Part shown: one piece after another, positions 25,665 to 33,979 of the stretch
How positions within the stretch are numbered: the first letter of the stretch is position 1
Layout: each line of letters starts with the position of its first letter
Position numbers and translations under genes: made by a program
NCBI GenBank assembly: GCA_023404715.1
Contig: JAEYAR010000199.1
Span: 1-53,261, forward strand
Length of the DNA stretch: 53,261 nucleotides
Origin: Bacillota bacterium
GTDB taxonomy: Bacteria; Bacillota; Clostridia; Christensenellales; Aristaeellaceae
Direction of reading: 5' to 3'
Notes under the pieces: generated by a model
The model's input: the letters and a program-made list of their open reading frames with translations, nothing else
The model's database searches: none
Told to the model about the DNA's origin: nothing

Positions 25665-26334
25665 CGCGCATCCCTCCCGGCGGCTCCAGGCGATAGCCGC
25701 TGCCGTACACGCTCTGTATGCTGCCCATCTGCTCGCGGGCAAAGTCGGTCTTTTGCCTCAGCTTGCGCATGAGGGCGTGCAGGCGGTTTTCATCCGCCTG
25801 CTCTTCCGGCCATAGCTCGCGGCACAGGCGCTCCTTGCCGATCGTCTCGCCCGGGTGGTCGAGCAGCTTGGCCAGCAGGGCCATCTCCTTTTGCGATAGC
25901 ATGGCTACCCGCTCGCGTAGCCGCAGCGTCCGCTGCTCGCGGTCGATCGAAAAGGCGGGCAGCGCGCCGCCCCGCCCCTCCCGGCGCAGGCAGGCAAGCA
26001 CCTGCGCGTGCAGCTCGCGCAGGTCGTATGGCTTGGTCATATAGGTGTCGCCGCCCAGCATCAGCGCCCGAATCTTGTCGTCGGGCCTGTCCAGGCAAGA
26101 AAGGAAGATCACCGGCACGCCCGACGCCCGGCGGATGGCCTTGCACACGGCGTAGCCGTCCATATCGGGCATCATCACGTCGAGCACCACGCAGTCATAG
26201 GCCTGCCCCTGCAGGGCCGCCACCGCATCCCGCCCGCTTGCGCAGGCGGTGGCGGCAAAGCCCTGCTCCTCAAAATAAGAGCGGTTGGCCTCCAAAATAT
26301 CCTGGTTGTCGTCGACCAGCAACAGCTTTTGCAT
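25654..26334 (-). CDS. OmpR/PhoB-family response regulator
   Basis: 226 residues. The receiver domain has the acidic pair DD at residues 8-9, the phospho-acceptor Asp in VVLDVMMPDMDG and Lys in MTKPYD. The usual GADDY motif is GGDTY, a mild deviation. The C-terminal winged helix (about 125-220) ends with the hallmark SVYGSGYRLE. It is translationally coupled to the kinase gene that overlaps its 3' end. Targets are not visible; the neighbouring large surface-protein gene is a possible one by position only. Confidence 0.95.
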   Translation of the reverse strand: MQKLLLVDDNQDILEANRSYFEEQGFAATACASGRDAVAALQGQAYDCVVLDVMMPDMDGYAVCKAIRRASGVPVIFLSCLDRPDDKIRALMLGGDTYMTKPYDLRELHAQVLACLRREGRGGALPAFSIDREQRTLRLRERVAMLSQKEMALLAKLLDHPGETIGKERLCRELWPEEQADENRLHALMRKLRQKTDFAREQMGSIQSVYGSGYRLEPPGGMRDET

Positions 26335-26489
26335 CGTTTTCCCCCTCCGCCCCGTATGCCTTAACCCAAGTATAGCACGATATGCAGAAAAAGGGAAGCT
26401 ACGGAAAAATGCCCTTTTTGATTCGCTGTATACAATTTACATTTTAATTCCATCATTCCATTTCTCGTCAAAAAAACTTGCTTTTATCG

Positions 26490-26513
26490 AGGCACACATC
26501 ATGGTGTATGCCT
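26490..26513 (+). promoter_or_regulatory. Imperfect 24-bp palindrome, possible operator
   Basis: AGGCACACATCA/TGGTGTATGCCT: 10 of 12 positions match between half-sites. It lies 54 bases before the small HTH gene at 26567 and between divergent genes. Confidence 0.4.
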
Positions 26514-26566
26514 CCGGTTCCTGATACTATTTGGCTATCATCCGATAAAACAAGGAGGGTACACAA

Positions 26567-26848
26567 ATGAATTCTAGGAACCCGCTTCGCGACAAACTCA
26601 AAGCCCTATTCTCCAAGCACATGAAGGAGACGAGAGACAACGTCGGGGACTCGCAGGAGGCTATGGCGGCGAAGCTGGATATCAGCGCGCGCTCCTATTT
26701 CGATCTGGATAAGGGCAAGAGCCTCTGTTCCACGTTCGTCCTCGTCCGGTATCTGGTGCTCCTGTACAAGGCAGGAAAGGTCCTTCCTTTCCTCCAATCG
26801 CTCAGCGAGGTGGTGGATGAAGTAGACCGTTCCAATTCGTCAAATTGA
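26567..26848 (+). CDS. Small HTH protein (XRE-like, 93 aa)
   Basis: AAGGAGGG lies seven bases before the ATG. Residues about 22-65 (DSQEAMAAKLDISARSYFDLDKGKSLCSTFVLVRYLVLL) fit the helix arrangement of Cro/CI-type HTH domains, though with an unusual turn. The protein has no other domain. It stands alone; a 24-bp palindrome upstream could be its own operator. Confidence 0.75.
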   Translation: MNSRNPLRDKLKALFSKHMKETRDNVGDSQEAMAAKLDISARSYFDLDKGKSLCSTFVLVRYLVLLYKAGKVLPFLQSLSEVVDEVDRSNSSN

Positions 26849-26895
26849 AACCGAAGAGTAGGCGGGGCTGCTTAAAGCGTAATACGTCACGGGTC

Positions 26896-26926
26896 GGATA
26901 GGGGCGCGCAATGCGCGCCCGCCCGA
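26896..26926 (+). repeat. TAGGGGCGCGCAATGCGCGCCC palindromic repeat unit
   Basis: The perfect palindrome GGGCGCGCATTGCGCGCCC (read on the minus strand) lies just after the MATE gene stop and may act as its transcript end. Same family as the units at 19018 and 23712. Confidence 0.7.
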
Positions 26927-26936
26927 TCCCCTTTGC

Positions 26937-28262
26937 TCAATAGCGATACCGCTCCTTCAGCCGTACCATGTAATACACGGCCACGATCAGCGCCAGCAGC
27001 TCCGCCGCGGGGATCGACAGCCATACGCCGTTCATCCCCATCAGCGCGCTCAGCGTAAGCACCGAGACGATGATGAACACGAACGTGCGCAGGAACGAGA
27101 GGATCGCCGATACCTTGCCGTTGGATAGGGCCGTGAACAGGCCCGAGGCGAAGATATTGAACCCCATGAAGAGAAAGCCGATGGCGAACCGGTGCATGCC
27201 CTCGATCGCCAAGGTAAAGACGCTGCTCTGCGGCCGCGCGAAGATGCCGACCACCGTGCCCGCCAGCGCGATGGAGAGCAGGCAGGCCGCCGCCGAGCAC
27301 GCGCCGGTGAACAGCATGCTCAGGCGAAACAGCTTTCGCAACCGCTTTGTGTTTCCCGCGCCGTAGTTGTAGCTGATCAGCGGTGCGACGCCGGATGTAT
27401 ATCCGAGAAAGACCGCCGTGAACAGGAACTGCACGTACAGCACGATGGTGATCGCCGCGACGCCGTCCTCCCCCGCGTACTTCATCATCAGCACGTTAAA
27501 GAGGAACGTCGTCACCGCTACCGCCAGGTTGGATACCATCTCCGACGAACCGTTCGTGCAGCTGTCCACGATCGTGCGAACGTGCATCTTTGGGCGCACG
27601 AAGCACAGCGACCCAAACCGGTTCCGCGCGAAGTAGACAAGCCCGATGACCGCTGGCAGCAAAAAGCCGATGCCCGTGGCGATCGCCGCGCCCTTAATGC
27701 CCAGATTCAGCGGCACGATCAGCACGTAGTCGAGCACGATGTTTAAAACGCCGCCGATCAGCGTCGAAATCAGGCCCAGGTGCGGCCTGCCCGCCGCCAC
27801 GAAAAAGTATTGAAACAAGATTTGCAGCACGGAGAAGGGCGCAAACAGGCTGATGTAAAACGCGTAGTCGTAGCAGTAGGCGTAGATCGCCTCGTTCGCC
27901 CCCAGCGCCAGCACGATGCCGCGCGTAAAGAGCATGCCGATGAGGGCGAGCGCCGCACCGATGGCCGCGCCGACCGCCGTGATGAGCGAAAAGCTGCGCT
28001 TGGCCTCCAGGGCCTTACCCTCCCCCATCTGTTTGGCGACGACGGCGCAGCCGCCCGTCGCCAGCATGATGCCCACCGCCAGCACCAGGCTGAGCAGCGG
28101 ATAGACGATGTTGACCGCAGACAGCGCGCCCGTCCCCACGAAGTTGGAGACGAACCCGCCGTCCACCATGGTGTAAAAGGAGTTGAAGACCATCATGACG
28201 ATGGTCGGTAGCGTAAACCGGATCAGGAATCCGGGCGTGATTTTTCTTTCGAGCGAGTTCAT
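26937..28262 (-). CDS. MATE-family multidrug efflux transporter
   Basis: 441 residues with about twelve membrane segments and the MATE N-terminal pattern (PTIVMMVFNSFYTMVDGGFVSNFVGTGALSAVNIVYP), plus a second half repeating that order. It would exchange Na+ or H+ for cationic compounds across the cytoplasmic membrane. The ATG overlaps the stop of the upstream MarR gene (ATGA), so the pair is translationally coupled and MarR is the likely regulator. Confidence 0.94.
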   Translation of the reverse strand: MNSLERKITPGFLIRFTLPTIVMMVFNSFYTMVDGGFVSNFVGTGALSAVNIVYPLLSLVLAVGIMLATGGCAVVAKQMGEGKALEAKRSFSLITAVGAAIGAALALIGMLFTRGIVLALGANEAIYAYCYDYAFYISLFAPFSVLQILFQYFFVAAGRPHLGLISTLIGGVLNIVLDYVLIVPLNLGIKGAAIATGIGFLLPAVIGLVYFARNRFGSLCFVRPKMHVRTIVDSCTNGSSEMVSNLAVAVTTFLFNVLMMKYAGEDGVAAITIVLYVQFLFTAVFLGYTSGVAPLISYNYGAGNTKRLRKLFRLSMLFTGACSAAACLLSIALAGTVVGIFARPQSSVFTLAIEGMHRFAIGFLFMGFNIFASGLFTALSNGKVSAILSFLRTFVFIIVSVLTLSALMGMNGVWLSIPAAELLALIVAVYYMVRLKERYRY

Positions 28263-28720
28263 GGAGATTTCCTTTCCGTCTTTTCGTTTTCTTGTTCAAA
28301 GCGGCGGCTGATGGTATCCAGCATGTCGCATAGCAGCCGCACCTGCTCCGGGCTATACGTTGCCTCCACCTCGTCCAGCGCGGCGTAGAGCACGCGGTCG
28401 TAAGCCTTGTATTCCTCGCGCAGCGTCTCGTTGATCGTCAGGTAAAAGACGCGCTTGTCCTCAGCGCTTTGCGTCTTGACGACGAGGCCCTGGCGCTCCA
28501 GCTCCTTGACCTTCAGCGTCACGGCGGATTTGGCCACGTGCAGCGCCTCGGCGATATAGCTGACCGTGCAGTTTTCCTTATAGGCGATGATGTCCAGGTA
28601 GAGCAGGCTGTTGTGCGTCACGCGCTGATAACTGTCGTGATTCGCCAAGCGCAGCTCGTTGATCACCATATCCAGGTAAAAACGGTCCATTTTGCGTCTC
28701 AGATCCATGGCTTTCTCCAT
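28259..28720 (-). CDS. MarR-family transcriptional regulator
   Basis: 153 residues with a winged helix at about 35-110 (CTVSYIAEALHVAKSAVTLKVKELERQGLVVKTQSAEDKRVFYLTI). Long N- and C-terminal helices would form the dimer interface. It is the first gene of a two-gene operon with the MATE pump. An inverted repeat just upstream of its start is the likely operator, so autoregulation relieved by a small ligand is probable. Confidence 0.94.
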   Translation of the reverse strand: MEKAMDLRRKMDRFYLDMVINELRLANHDSYQRVTHNSLLYLDIIAYKENCTVSYIAEALHVAKSAVTLKVKELERQGLVVKTQSAEDKRVFYLTINETLREEYKAYDRVLYAALDEVEATYSPEQVRLLCDMLDTISRRFEQENEKTERKSP

Positions 28721-28721
28721 C

Positions 28722-28755
28722 TAGTTAATTGATTTTAATTTTATTTGCTTAACTA
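28722..28755 (-). promoter_or_regulatory. Probable MarR operator / promoter
   Basis: TAGTTAA (28722-28728) and TTAACTA (28749-28755) are inverted copies in a very AT-rich stretch directly before the marR start. Confidence 0.55.
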
Positions 28756-28762
28756 TATTAGC

Positions 28763-28800
28763 AAAAAGCCGGAGAGCTGTCAAGCTCTCCGGTTCTTTTC
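28763..28800 (-). terminator. Terminator of the flavoprotein gene
   Basis: On the minus strand AACCGGAGAGCTTG is followed by CAGCTCTCCGG and CTTTTTGC, a strong hairpin with a T-run, 55 bases after the flavoprotein stop codon. Confidence 0.85.
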
Positions 28801-28855
28801 GTCAATGTGCCCGCGGACGGGCGGGACGAATTTGTCTATTGCTATCCAAGCCGCG

Positions 28856-30637
28856 TTACTTTGCCTCCGCCGCGGAGGCGCCCGCGATGCGCCCGAAGAC
28901 GACCGTATCGGTCAGCGCGTTGCCGCCCAGGCGGTTGCTGCCGTGGATACCGCCCGTGACCTCGCCCGCCGCGTACAGCCCGGGGATCACGCTGCCGTTC
29001 TCGTCGATCACCTGCGCGTCCGTGTTGATGCGCACGCCGCCCATCGTATGGTGCACGGTGGGCACGCGGGCCGCCGCGTAGAACGGGCCGTTGTCGATCG
29101 GGGTTTCGTAGAGCGTGCGGCCAAAGGCATCCGGCTCGCCGCTCGCCACATGCGCGTTAAAGTCCTCCACCGCCGCGATCAGGTTTTCGGCGGGCACGCC
29201 GATCTGTGCGGCCAGCTCCTCCAGCGTCTCGCCCTTATAGGCGCGGCCCGCGGCGATCAGCTCGTTCACCGATTCGTTGAAGTTGTTCTTCTCGTCGCCC
29301 GTCGGGTACTTGTCCGAGTCCATGACGATCCACATGAGGTTGTCCGTCTGCTCAAACAGCGCGGCGGTCATCTCGTCGCGGCGGCCGCCCTCGTTGACGA
29401 AGCGGTTGCCTTCCTTGTTGACGAAGATGCGCGTCTCGACGTTCATCTCGATGTTGCCGGAGAGGCTGCCCGTCTGCGGGTCGCCCAGCGGCAGCAGCTG
29501 GATGTTGCCCATCTGCACGAAGTCCGCGCCCAGGCGCATCAGCATCTTGATGGCGTCGCCCGTCGCGCCCTCGTGGTTGGTAGATTTGACGCTGTCGCCC
29601 AGGTCCTTCCACTGGATGTTGTAGGCCTGGCGCAGCTCGACGTTCTTGGCGAAGCCGCCGGTCGCCACCACCACGCCGTTCTTGGCCTTCACGGTGACCT
29701 TGTTGCCGGTCGCCCCCGTGGCGACCACGCCGCTTACGCGGCCATCCTCGCCCACGGTGATCTCCTCCGCCGTGGTGTTCAGCATGACGTTCACGCCGTC
29801 ATGGCTGTCGATGTACTTCATATAGGTGTCGAAGAATCCGGTGCCAACGGGCATCACGGGCTTGTGTGCGCGCGGCCACATGCCGCCGGTGACGGTAAAC
29901 GTGGAGCCCTCGATGAACTCCATGCCCAGGCCCTTGAGCCATTCCACGCCGTCCCAGGCGCCAGAAACGAGCGTATGCACGAGCTGCGGATCGCCCTGGT
30001 CGTCGCCGCCGGAAAGCGTCTGCTCATAGTGCCACTCGACGGAGTCGTTGTTCGCGATCGCCGTCTCGCTACGGTCGTCCACCGCGTTGAGCGCGCCGCC
30101 CGCAAGGATCGTGTTGCCGCCGACCTTCGGCATCTTTTCGAGCACGATGACGGTCTTTCCCGCCTCGTTCGCGGTTACGGCCGCCGCCAGCCCCGCGCCG
30201 CCCGCGCCGATGACGACGACGTCGGCCTCGAGCTCCACATCCGGCTCCCGCTCGATAACGACCTCTTTCTTGACCATCAGCGCGTCGATGTCCGCGCCCG
30301 CCTCGGTGAGCGCCGCGGTCGCCGCCGCGATAATCGCGTCGGAGGTCATCGTCGCGCCCGCCACCGTATCCACCGCGAGGCTCTGCTGCTCTACGATCGC
30401 GGCAGGAATGCCGGTGATCGCGGCGTCCGAGATACCTGTGGTTTCGTTGTGCGAGACGACCTGCACGTCCGTGATCGCGCCGTCTTCGCCGACGGTGACG
30501 GATACCTTCAGCTCGCCGCCGATCTGGCTGACGCCGGCGCCCTCATAGGCGCCCGCTTGGGCTTCGGCCGTCGCCGCCGCGCCAAACATCGTCAGCAGCA
30601 TCGCAAAGCTGATCATGAAGCTTAGGAATTTACGCAT
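28856..30637 (-). CDS. Secreted FMN/FAD flavoprotein reductase (urocanate/fumarate reductase-like)
   Basis: 593 residues from the ATG at 30637 (AGGAGG upstream). A signal peptide (MRKFLSFMISFAMLLTMF, cleavage near ATAEA) is followed by an FMN-binding domain, about 30-115, with the covalent-FMN motif AGATMTS at 93-99 (usually SGAT[ST]). The FAD domain starts at about 137 with VVVIGAGGAGLAAAV. Catalytic-type residues are present: Arg in NEGGRRDEM, HHTMGGVR, and HGSNRLGGNA. The first substrate-binding His of fumarate reductases (Q-x-HPT) is replaced (IQLLPLGDP), so fumarate is unlikely; UrdA-like acceptors such as enoates are better guesses. It acts outside the membrane; the electron donor is not encoded beside it. 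Confidence 0.92.
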   Translation of the reverse strand: MRKFLSFMISFAMLLTMFGAAATAEAQAGAYEGAGVSQIGGELKVSVTVGEDGAITDVQVVSHNETTGISDAAITGIPAAIVEQQSLAVDTVAGATMTSDAIIAAATAALTEAGADIDALMVKKEVVIEREPDVELEADVVVIGAGGAGLAAAVTANEAGKTVIVLEKMPKVGGNTILAGGALNAVDDRSETAIANNDSVEWHYEQTLSGGDDQGDPQLVHTLVSGAWDGVEWLKGLGMEFIEGSTFTVTGGMWPRAHKPVMPVGTGFFDTYMKYIDSHDGVNVMLNTTAEEITVGEDGRVSGVVATGATGNKVTVKAKNGVVVATGGFAKNVELRQAYNIQWKDLGDSVKSTNHEGATGDAIKMLMRLGADFVQMGNIQLLPLGDPQTGSLSGNIEMNVETRIFVNKEGNRFVNEGGRRDEMTAALFEQTDNLMWIVMDSDKYPTGDEKNNFNESVNELIAAGRAYKGETLEELAAQIGVPAENLIAAVEDFNAHVASGEPDAFGRTLYETPIDNGPFYAAARVPTVHHTMGGVRINTDAQVIDENGSVIPGLYAAGEVTGGIHGSNRLGGNALTDTVVFGRIAGASAAEAK

Positions 30638-30681
30638 GATCCATCCTCCTGTTTGACATTCGCATGTCAATTGATGCTATC

Positions 30682-30712
30682 ATTTTAACACCTATAGCCG
30701 CTATCGTTTCAA
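30682..30712 (-). promoter_or_regulatory. MerR-type promoter with 19-bp spacer
   Basis: On the minus strand TTGAAA (30712-30707) and TAAAAT (30687-30682) are separated by 19 bases, too long for normal sigma-A use and typical for promoters that MerR proteins unwind. The spacer contains the dyad ATAGCGGCTAT. It lies between the merR gene and the flavoprotein gene. Confidence 0.7.
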
Positions 30713-30727
30713 GACCCTTTTTCAATT

Positions 30728-31522
30728 TTATTCGAACGGCGCCCAAAGCTCCACGTAGGTCTCGCGGATGCCGTGGCTGCAATCGACCACCACGATGTAG
30801 CCCCAGGCCGTGCCCGTGCGCGCAAGGCCGTGCGCCGCCATGTAGCCCAGGGCGGCTTCAAAGGCCTGCGTCGGCCGCTCGTACAGGTCGTCGCAGCGGA
30901 CGATCGTATGCAGCGCGATGCGCTCGGGCAGCCTGCGCACGACGGGCGCCTCCTCCGCGATGCTGAGGGCCTGCGCGCGCGCCGCCAGCAGCGCATAGCC
31001 AAAGCGCGCCTCGCGACCATCCTCGCCGAGCGTGACCGCAAGGCGCGTGGCGGGCATGTGCTCCAGCCATAGCTGCGTGCGCTCCTGTTCGCGCTTGTCG
31101 TGCGTCATCAGGCCGTCCGGCTCGTGCTGCAAGAGCAGCACCTCCGGCGACGAGCGCACGTTGTATCGCCCCAGTTGCCCGGCGATGCTGCGAACCGCCC
31201 GTTCAAACGCGTCGATGTCCTCGCTCAGCGCCTGGTAGTGCGCGGCCATGCGCTGCGCTTCCTCCCGCCTTCGGCAGAGCCGGTCTGCGATCGTCCCCAG
31301 CGGGTCGCCCTCGCGCGAGAATTGGCGGGCGATCTGCTTGAGCGGCACGCCCATCGAGCGGTATTTCTTATAGGACATCAAGCGCACGATATCCTCCGTC
31401 GAGTAATACCGTCGCCCGTTTTCTTCCTTGGGCGTCTCGATGACGCTCTCGCGCTCAAAGTAATGCAGCGCCCCCGGCGTCAGCCCCAGGATGCGCGAGA
31501 CGTCCCCGATGTGGTAACGCAT
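30728..31522 (-). CDS. MerR-family regulator with C-terminal effector domain
   Basis: 264 residues. The N-terminal MerR winged HTH (MRYHIGDVSRILGLTPGALHYFERE...RRYYSTEDIVRLMSYK) is followed by a coiled-coil (about 85-125) and a C-terminal domain resembling GyrI-like ligand-binding folds. GGGGAG precedes the ATG. It lies directly upstream of the flavoprotein reductase gene on the same strand, and the gap holds a promoter with MerR geometry, so it probably activates that gene when its ligand, perhaps the electron acceptor, is present. Confidence 0.92.
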   Translation of the reverse strand: MRYHIGDVSRILGLTPGALHYFERESVIETPKEENGRRYYSTEDIVRLMSYKKYRSMGVPLKQIARQFSREGDPLGTIADRLCRRREEAQRMAAHYQALSEDIDAFERAVRSIAGQLGRYNVRSSPEVLLLQHEPDGLMTHDKREQERTQLWLEHMPATRLAVTLGEDGREARFGYALLAARAQALSIAEEAPVVRRLPERIALHTIVRCDDLYERPTQAFEAALGYMAAHGLARTGTAWGYIVVVDCSHGIRETYVELWAPFE

Positions 31523-31533
31523 ACGCTCACTCC

Positions 31534-31549
31534 CCTATAGTAACTATGG
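31534..31549 (-). promoter_or_regulatory. MerR-type operator upstream of merR
   Basis: CCTATAGTAACTATGG is an almost perfect dyad of the classic MerR-family form (CTATAG-TAA-CTATGG), 12 bases before the merR start; it suggests autoregulation. Confidence 0.6.
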
Positions 31550-31656
31550 GATTTCTTCTGTTTTCACGCGGTTCCCGCATGCCTTCAATCTTCGCCGCCC
31601 GCTTCCCATATCCTGCTTTTCAAAGCAAATAGCGGCGGGATAAACAACCCGCCGCA

Positions 31657-31787
31657 CAGACTGTCAAATAACCCATCGAAGACAAACCAAAAGCCGTCTG
31701 CAAGACTGCAATCGTATCGCCCGGCTTTGCCGGGCGGGCGGGGCTTTTTCCGGAGCAAAACGCAGTTTTGCGGAGCGAAAAAATCAC
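31657..31787 (+). repeat. Dispersed intergenic element, copy 2 (left flank of AT-rich island)
   Basis: About 131 bp, nearly identical to 38385-38519 in the same orientation (only a 4-base indel and a few substitutions). A GCGGCGGGATAAACAACCCGCCGC hairpin lies at its left edge (31632-31655). Confidence 0.9.
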
Positions 31788-31865
31788 ACTGGGCTGCGGG
31801 GTGCTGCTATTGGCGGTGATGATGCTCTGCGGCGTATTTTGCGTGGTATGCGGCGCGGCGGTGAG
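31788..31865 (+). pseudogene. Fragment of a DUF1700 membrane-protein gene
   Basis: The plus strand encodes LGCGVLLLAVMMLCGVFC and CGAAVS before a stop, closely matching residues about 115-143 of the intact DUF1700 protein at 39524-40141 (LGCGVLLLAVMMLGGVFC then CGAAVM). At DNA level the match is also close. There is no start and no domain before or after, so it is a broken remnant, in opposite orientation to the intact gene. Confidence 0.8.
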
Positions 31866-31965
31866 TAAGCGCCACAAAAGAGACCGTATAGAAAAGAGGG
31901 AGAGAACCTGATACACTTCCAGAGAAGACCAGCTATCAAAAGTCAATAGGGAAAAGGGAGAAGGA

Positions 31966-32718
31966 TTAAATATCCACAACAAATTTTCCACGACTCCAGA
32001 GCCAAAGAGGGGTGTGAACATCAATAGATTGTAATTCTGTTCCGTCAAGGAGGTCATTCCACTGAGATACAACAATTTGCCTGACATCTGACTTGGTTGC
32101 CTGTTCCCCGGTTATAAGCCCCAGTCTTACACTGGCCTGAATAACATGAGTATCAGGAGCAACAGTAATCAGATTTCGGTCACTAAAGGAAAGGTCGGTA
32201 TATGACTGCATCACAAATAGCCAGTAGTTGAGTATCTTTTCGCCACCAAGGTACGGAAAAGCTTTCTTGTTATCAGCGAAGAGTCGCTTAACTTTCATTA
32301 CTGAATAATCACAATCAGCAAACAAATTGCGTATGTCTCCTCGAAAAAGCTCCACAAAAGACTTACAGATAGTTTTCCAGATTACAGGCTGTTTGTTTGG
32401 TTGCAGAGCAACTTTGTATTTAAGAAGTTTTTCTCGCAACACATCGACATCCATATCTGCCACAGCAAGAGGGCTGTAAACATCCCGAATATCCGCATCC
32501 ATATAGCTTTGGTGAGCACATTTCCACAGAGTATATGAGTTTCGTTGGTAGTTTAAGGACATAGGTAGCGTAAAATACGCATAATTTTCAGCGCTGTTCT
32601 TAGCCAATCCGGGATTTTCATCCTCCGGCATAATCTCACCACCAAGACCACCGTTTTTGTATGTATCTATGAGATGAGTTACCCTCATCAAGATTTCATT
32701 CTTTTTATCCGACTGCAT
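31966..32718 (-). CDS. Putative HhH-GPD-like (DNA glycosylase-fold) protein
   Basis: 250 residues from the ATG at 32718 (GGGGAG upstream). Residues about 154-200 contain FPYLGGEKILNYWLFVMQ, then ITVAPDTHVIQASVRLGLI. This has the order of the HhH-GPD superfamily: a hairpin L-x-G-x-G/KxxNxxL-like segment, then (V/P)DTHV with the catalytic-type Asp (Asp190 region). There are no FCL cysteines after it. The assignment rests on pattern recognition; the protein is otherwise unrecognised. GC content is low and an IS110 transposase lies next to it, so it is probably acquired. Confidence 0.6.
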   Translation of the reverse strand: MQSDKKNEILMRVTHLIDTYKNGGLGGEIMPEDENPGLAKNSAENYAYFTLPMSLNYQRNSYTLWKCAHQSYMDADIRDVYSPLAVADMDVDVLREKLLKYKVALQPNKQPVIWKTICKSFVELFRGDIRNLFADCDYSVMKVKRLFADNKKAFPYLGGEKILNYWLFVMQSYTDLSFSDRNLITVAPDTHVIQASVRLGLITGEQATKSDVRQIVVSQWNDLLDGTELQSIDVHTPLWLWSRGKFVVDI

Positions 32719-32803
32719 AAACACACTCCCCAAATGCCTGTTGCTGCTATTCTATCATAATGCCAAAAAGACCGCCATAGCAGCCTTGTATTTTGCTTGC
32801 ATG

Positions 32804-33979
32804 TCAACAATTAGGCACATATGGCTTGTTGTCACGCAGCACGGCATAGATGATGAATGTCAGCTTACGGGCTACCGCACCAATGGCTGTGTAGTGGTGT
32901 TTTCCCTCGGCTCGTTTCTTCTGATAGAAAGCAGACAGCACTGGGTCGTGAAATGCTGCGACGGTTGCCTCCAGCCAGATCGCGCGGCGTAAATGTGGAG
33001 AGCCACGTTTAGACATCTTGTTGTGTGTTCCGGTGAACTCGCCGGATTGCCGAACGGATGGGTCGATACCGACAAAGGCCACCAGCTTCTTCGGTTCTGG
33101 AAAGCGCGAAATATCGCCAATCTCTGAGAGAATGACTGCACCAAGGACATTTCCGACACCGGGACAAGTGGTGATGGGCGTATCCAGTTTAACAAGATAC
33201 TGCTCTATTTCCGCTTCCAGTTCAGTTAGTTGTCGCTCCAGCAATTCTATCATTTCAAGGAGTTGCCGCAATTGCATGGTAAAAGCCGCTGTTCCAATAG
33301 TGATACCAAATGAATTTTGGGCAGCGTTTCGTAGTTCTTCCGCCTTTGCTTCCCCAAATCGTCCCCGGCTGTTCTTCTTGAGCAGTTTGCACAATTCGTC
33401 TGTGGGAATGGCGAGAAGTTCTTCCGGTGTAACTGCTTTGCTTAAAAGCTCCGTAGAAGTCTTGCCAAAGGTATCGGAGAAAAAAGTCTGATATTCAGGG
33501 AACACCCTATCCAACACACCGATGATCTTACGTTTCTGGTCTGCTATGTAATCCACCAAATCCATGCGATGACGGCAAAGCTGGCGCATCGAAAGAATAT
33601 CTTCATCCGCCAGATCGGTCTTGCTGAACCGGCCGATACGAATGGTTTCCGCGATTAAGAAGCTGTCTTTTGCATCGTTCTTGGTTTTGCGGAGAAACAG
33701 ATTGCGAATGGCATCCGACTGAATGGGATTGATGACATTAACCTGAAACCCGGCATCAAATAGGAAGCAGTACAGCGACAGCCAGTAGTGGCCAGTAGCT
33801 TCCATGCCGATAACGACAACATCTTTTTCGGCGTTGTTTTCGGCAATGTAGCCAAGCAAACTCTCTCCACCGGATGTTGTGTTGCTAAACCGCAACGACT
33901 TGGCAAGTTGCCGCCCTTCCTGGTCTATCATACAGGCTTCATGTTTGTTTTTCCCGATATCAATCCCACAAATCAGCAT
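32804..33979 (-). CDS. IS110-family transposase (DEDD recombinase)
   Basis: 391 residues from the ATG at 33979; the extension to 34093 lies in the probable bridge-RNA region. The N-terminal RuvC-like DEDD domain shows ICGIDIGKNKHEA (Asp), VIGMEATGHYW (Glu) and TKNDAKDSFLIAE (Asp pair). The C-terminal Transposase_20 domain shows CPGVGNVLGAVILSEIGD, FVGIDPSVRQSGEF and SKRGSPHLRRAIWLEA, which carries the catalytic-type Ser. It is full length and appears intact, so the element could be active. Confidence 0.96.
   Translation of the reverse strand: MLICGIDIGKNKHEACMIDQEGRQLAKSLRFSNTTSGGESLLGYIAENNAEKDVVVIGMEATGHYWLSLYCFLFDAGFQVNVINPIQSDAIRNLFLRKTKNDAKDSFLIAETIRIGRFSKTDLADEDILSMRQLCRHRMDLVDYIADQKRKIIGVLDRVFPEYQTFFSDTFGKTSTELLSKAVTPEELLAIPTDELCKLLKKNSRGRFGEAKAEELRNAAQNSFGITIGTAAFTMQLRQLLEMIELLERQLTELEAEIEQYLVKLDTPITTCPGVGNVLGAVILSEIGDISRFPEPKKLVAFVGIDPSVRQSGEFTGTHNKMSKRGSPHLRRAIWLEATVAAFHDPVLSAFYQKKRAEGKHHYTAIGAVARKLTFIIYAVLRDNKPYVPNC

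Noticed and set aside
28745..30625. 626-codon open frame on the plus strand
   Set aside because: It is antisense to the flavoprotein reductase gene, has the composition of a high-GC shadow frame (long His/Arg/Val-rich runs), and no ribosome-binding site.
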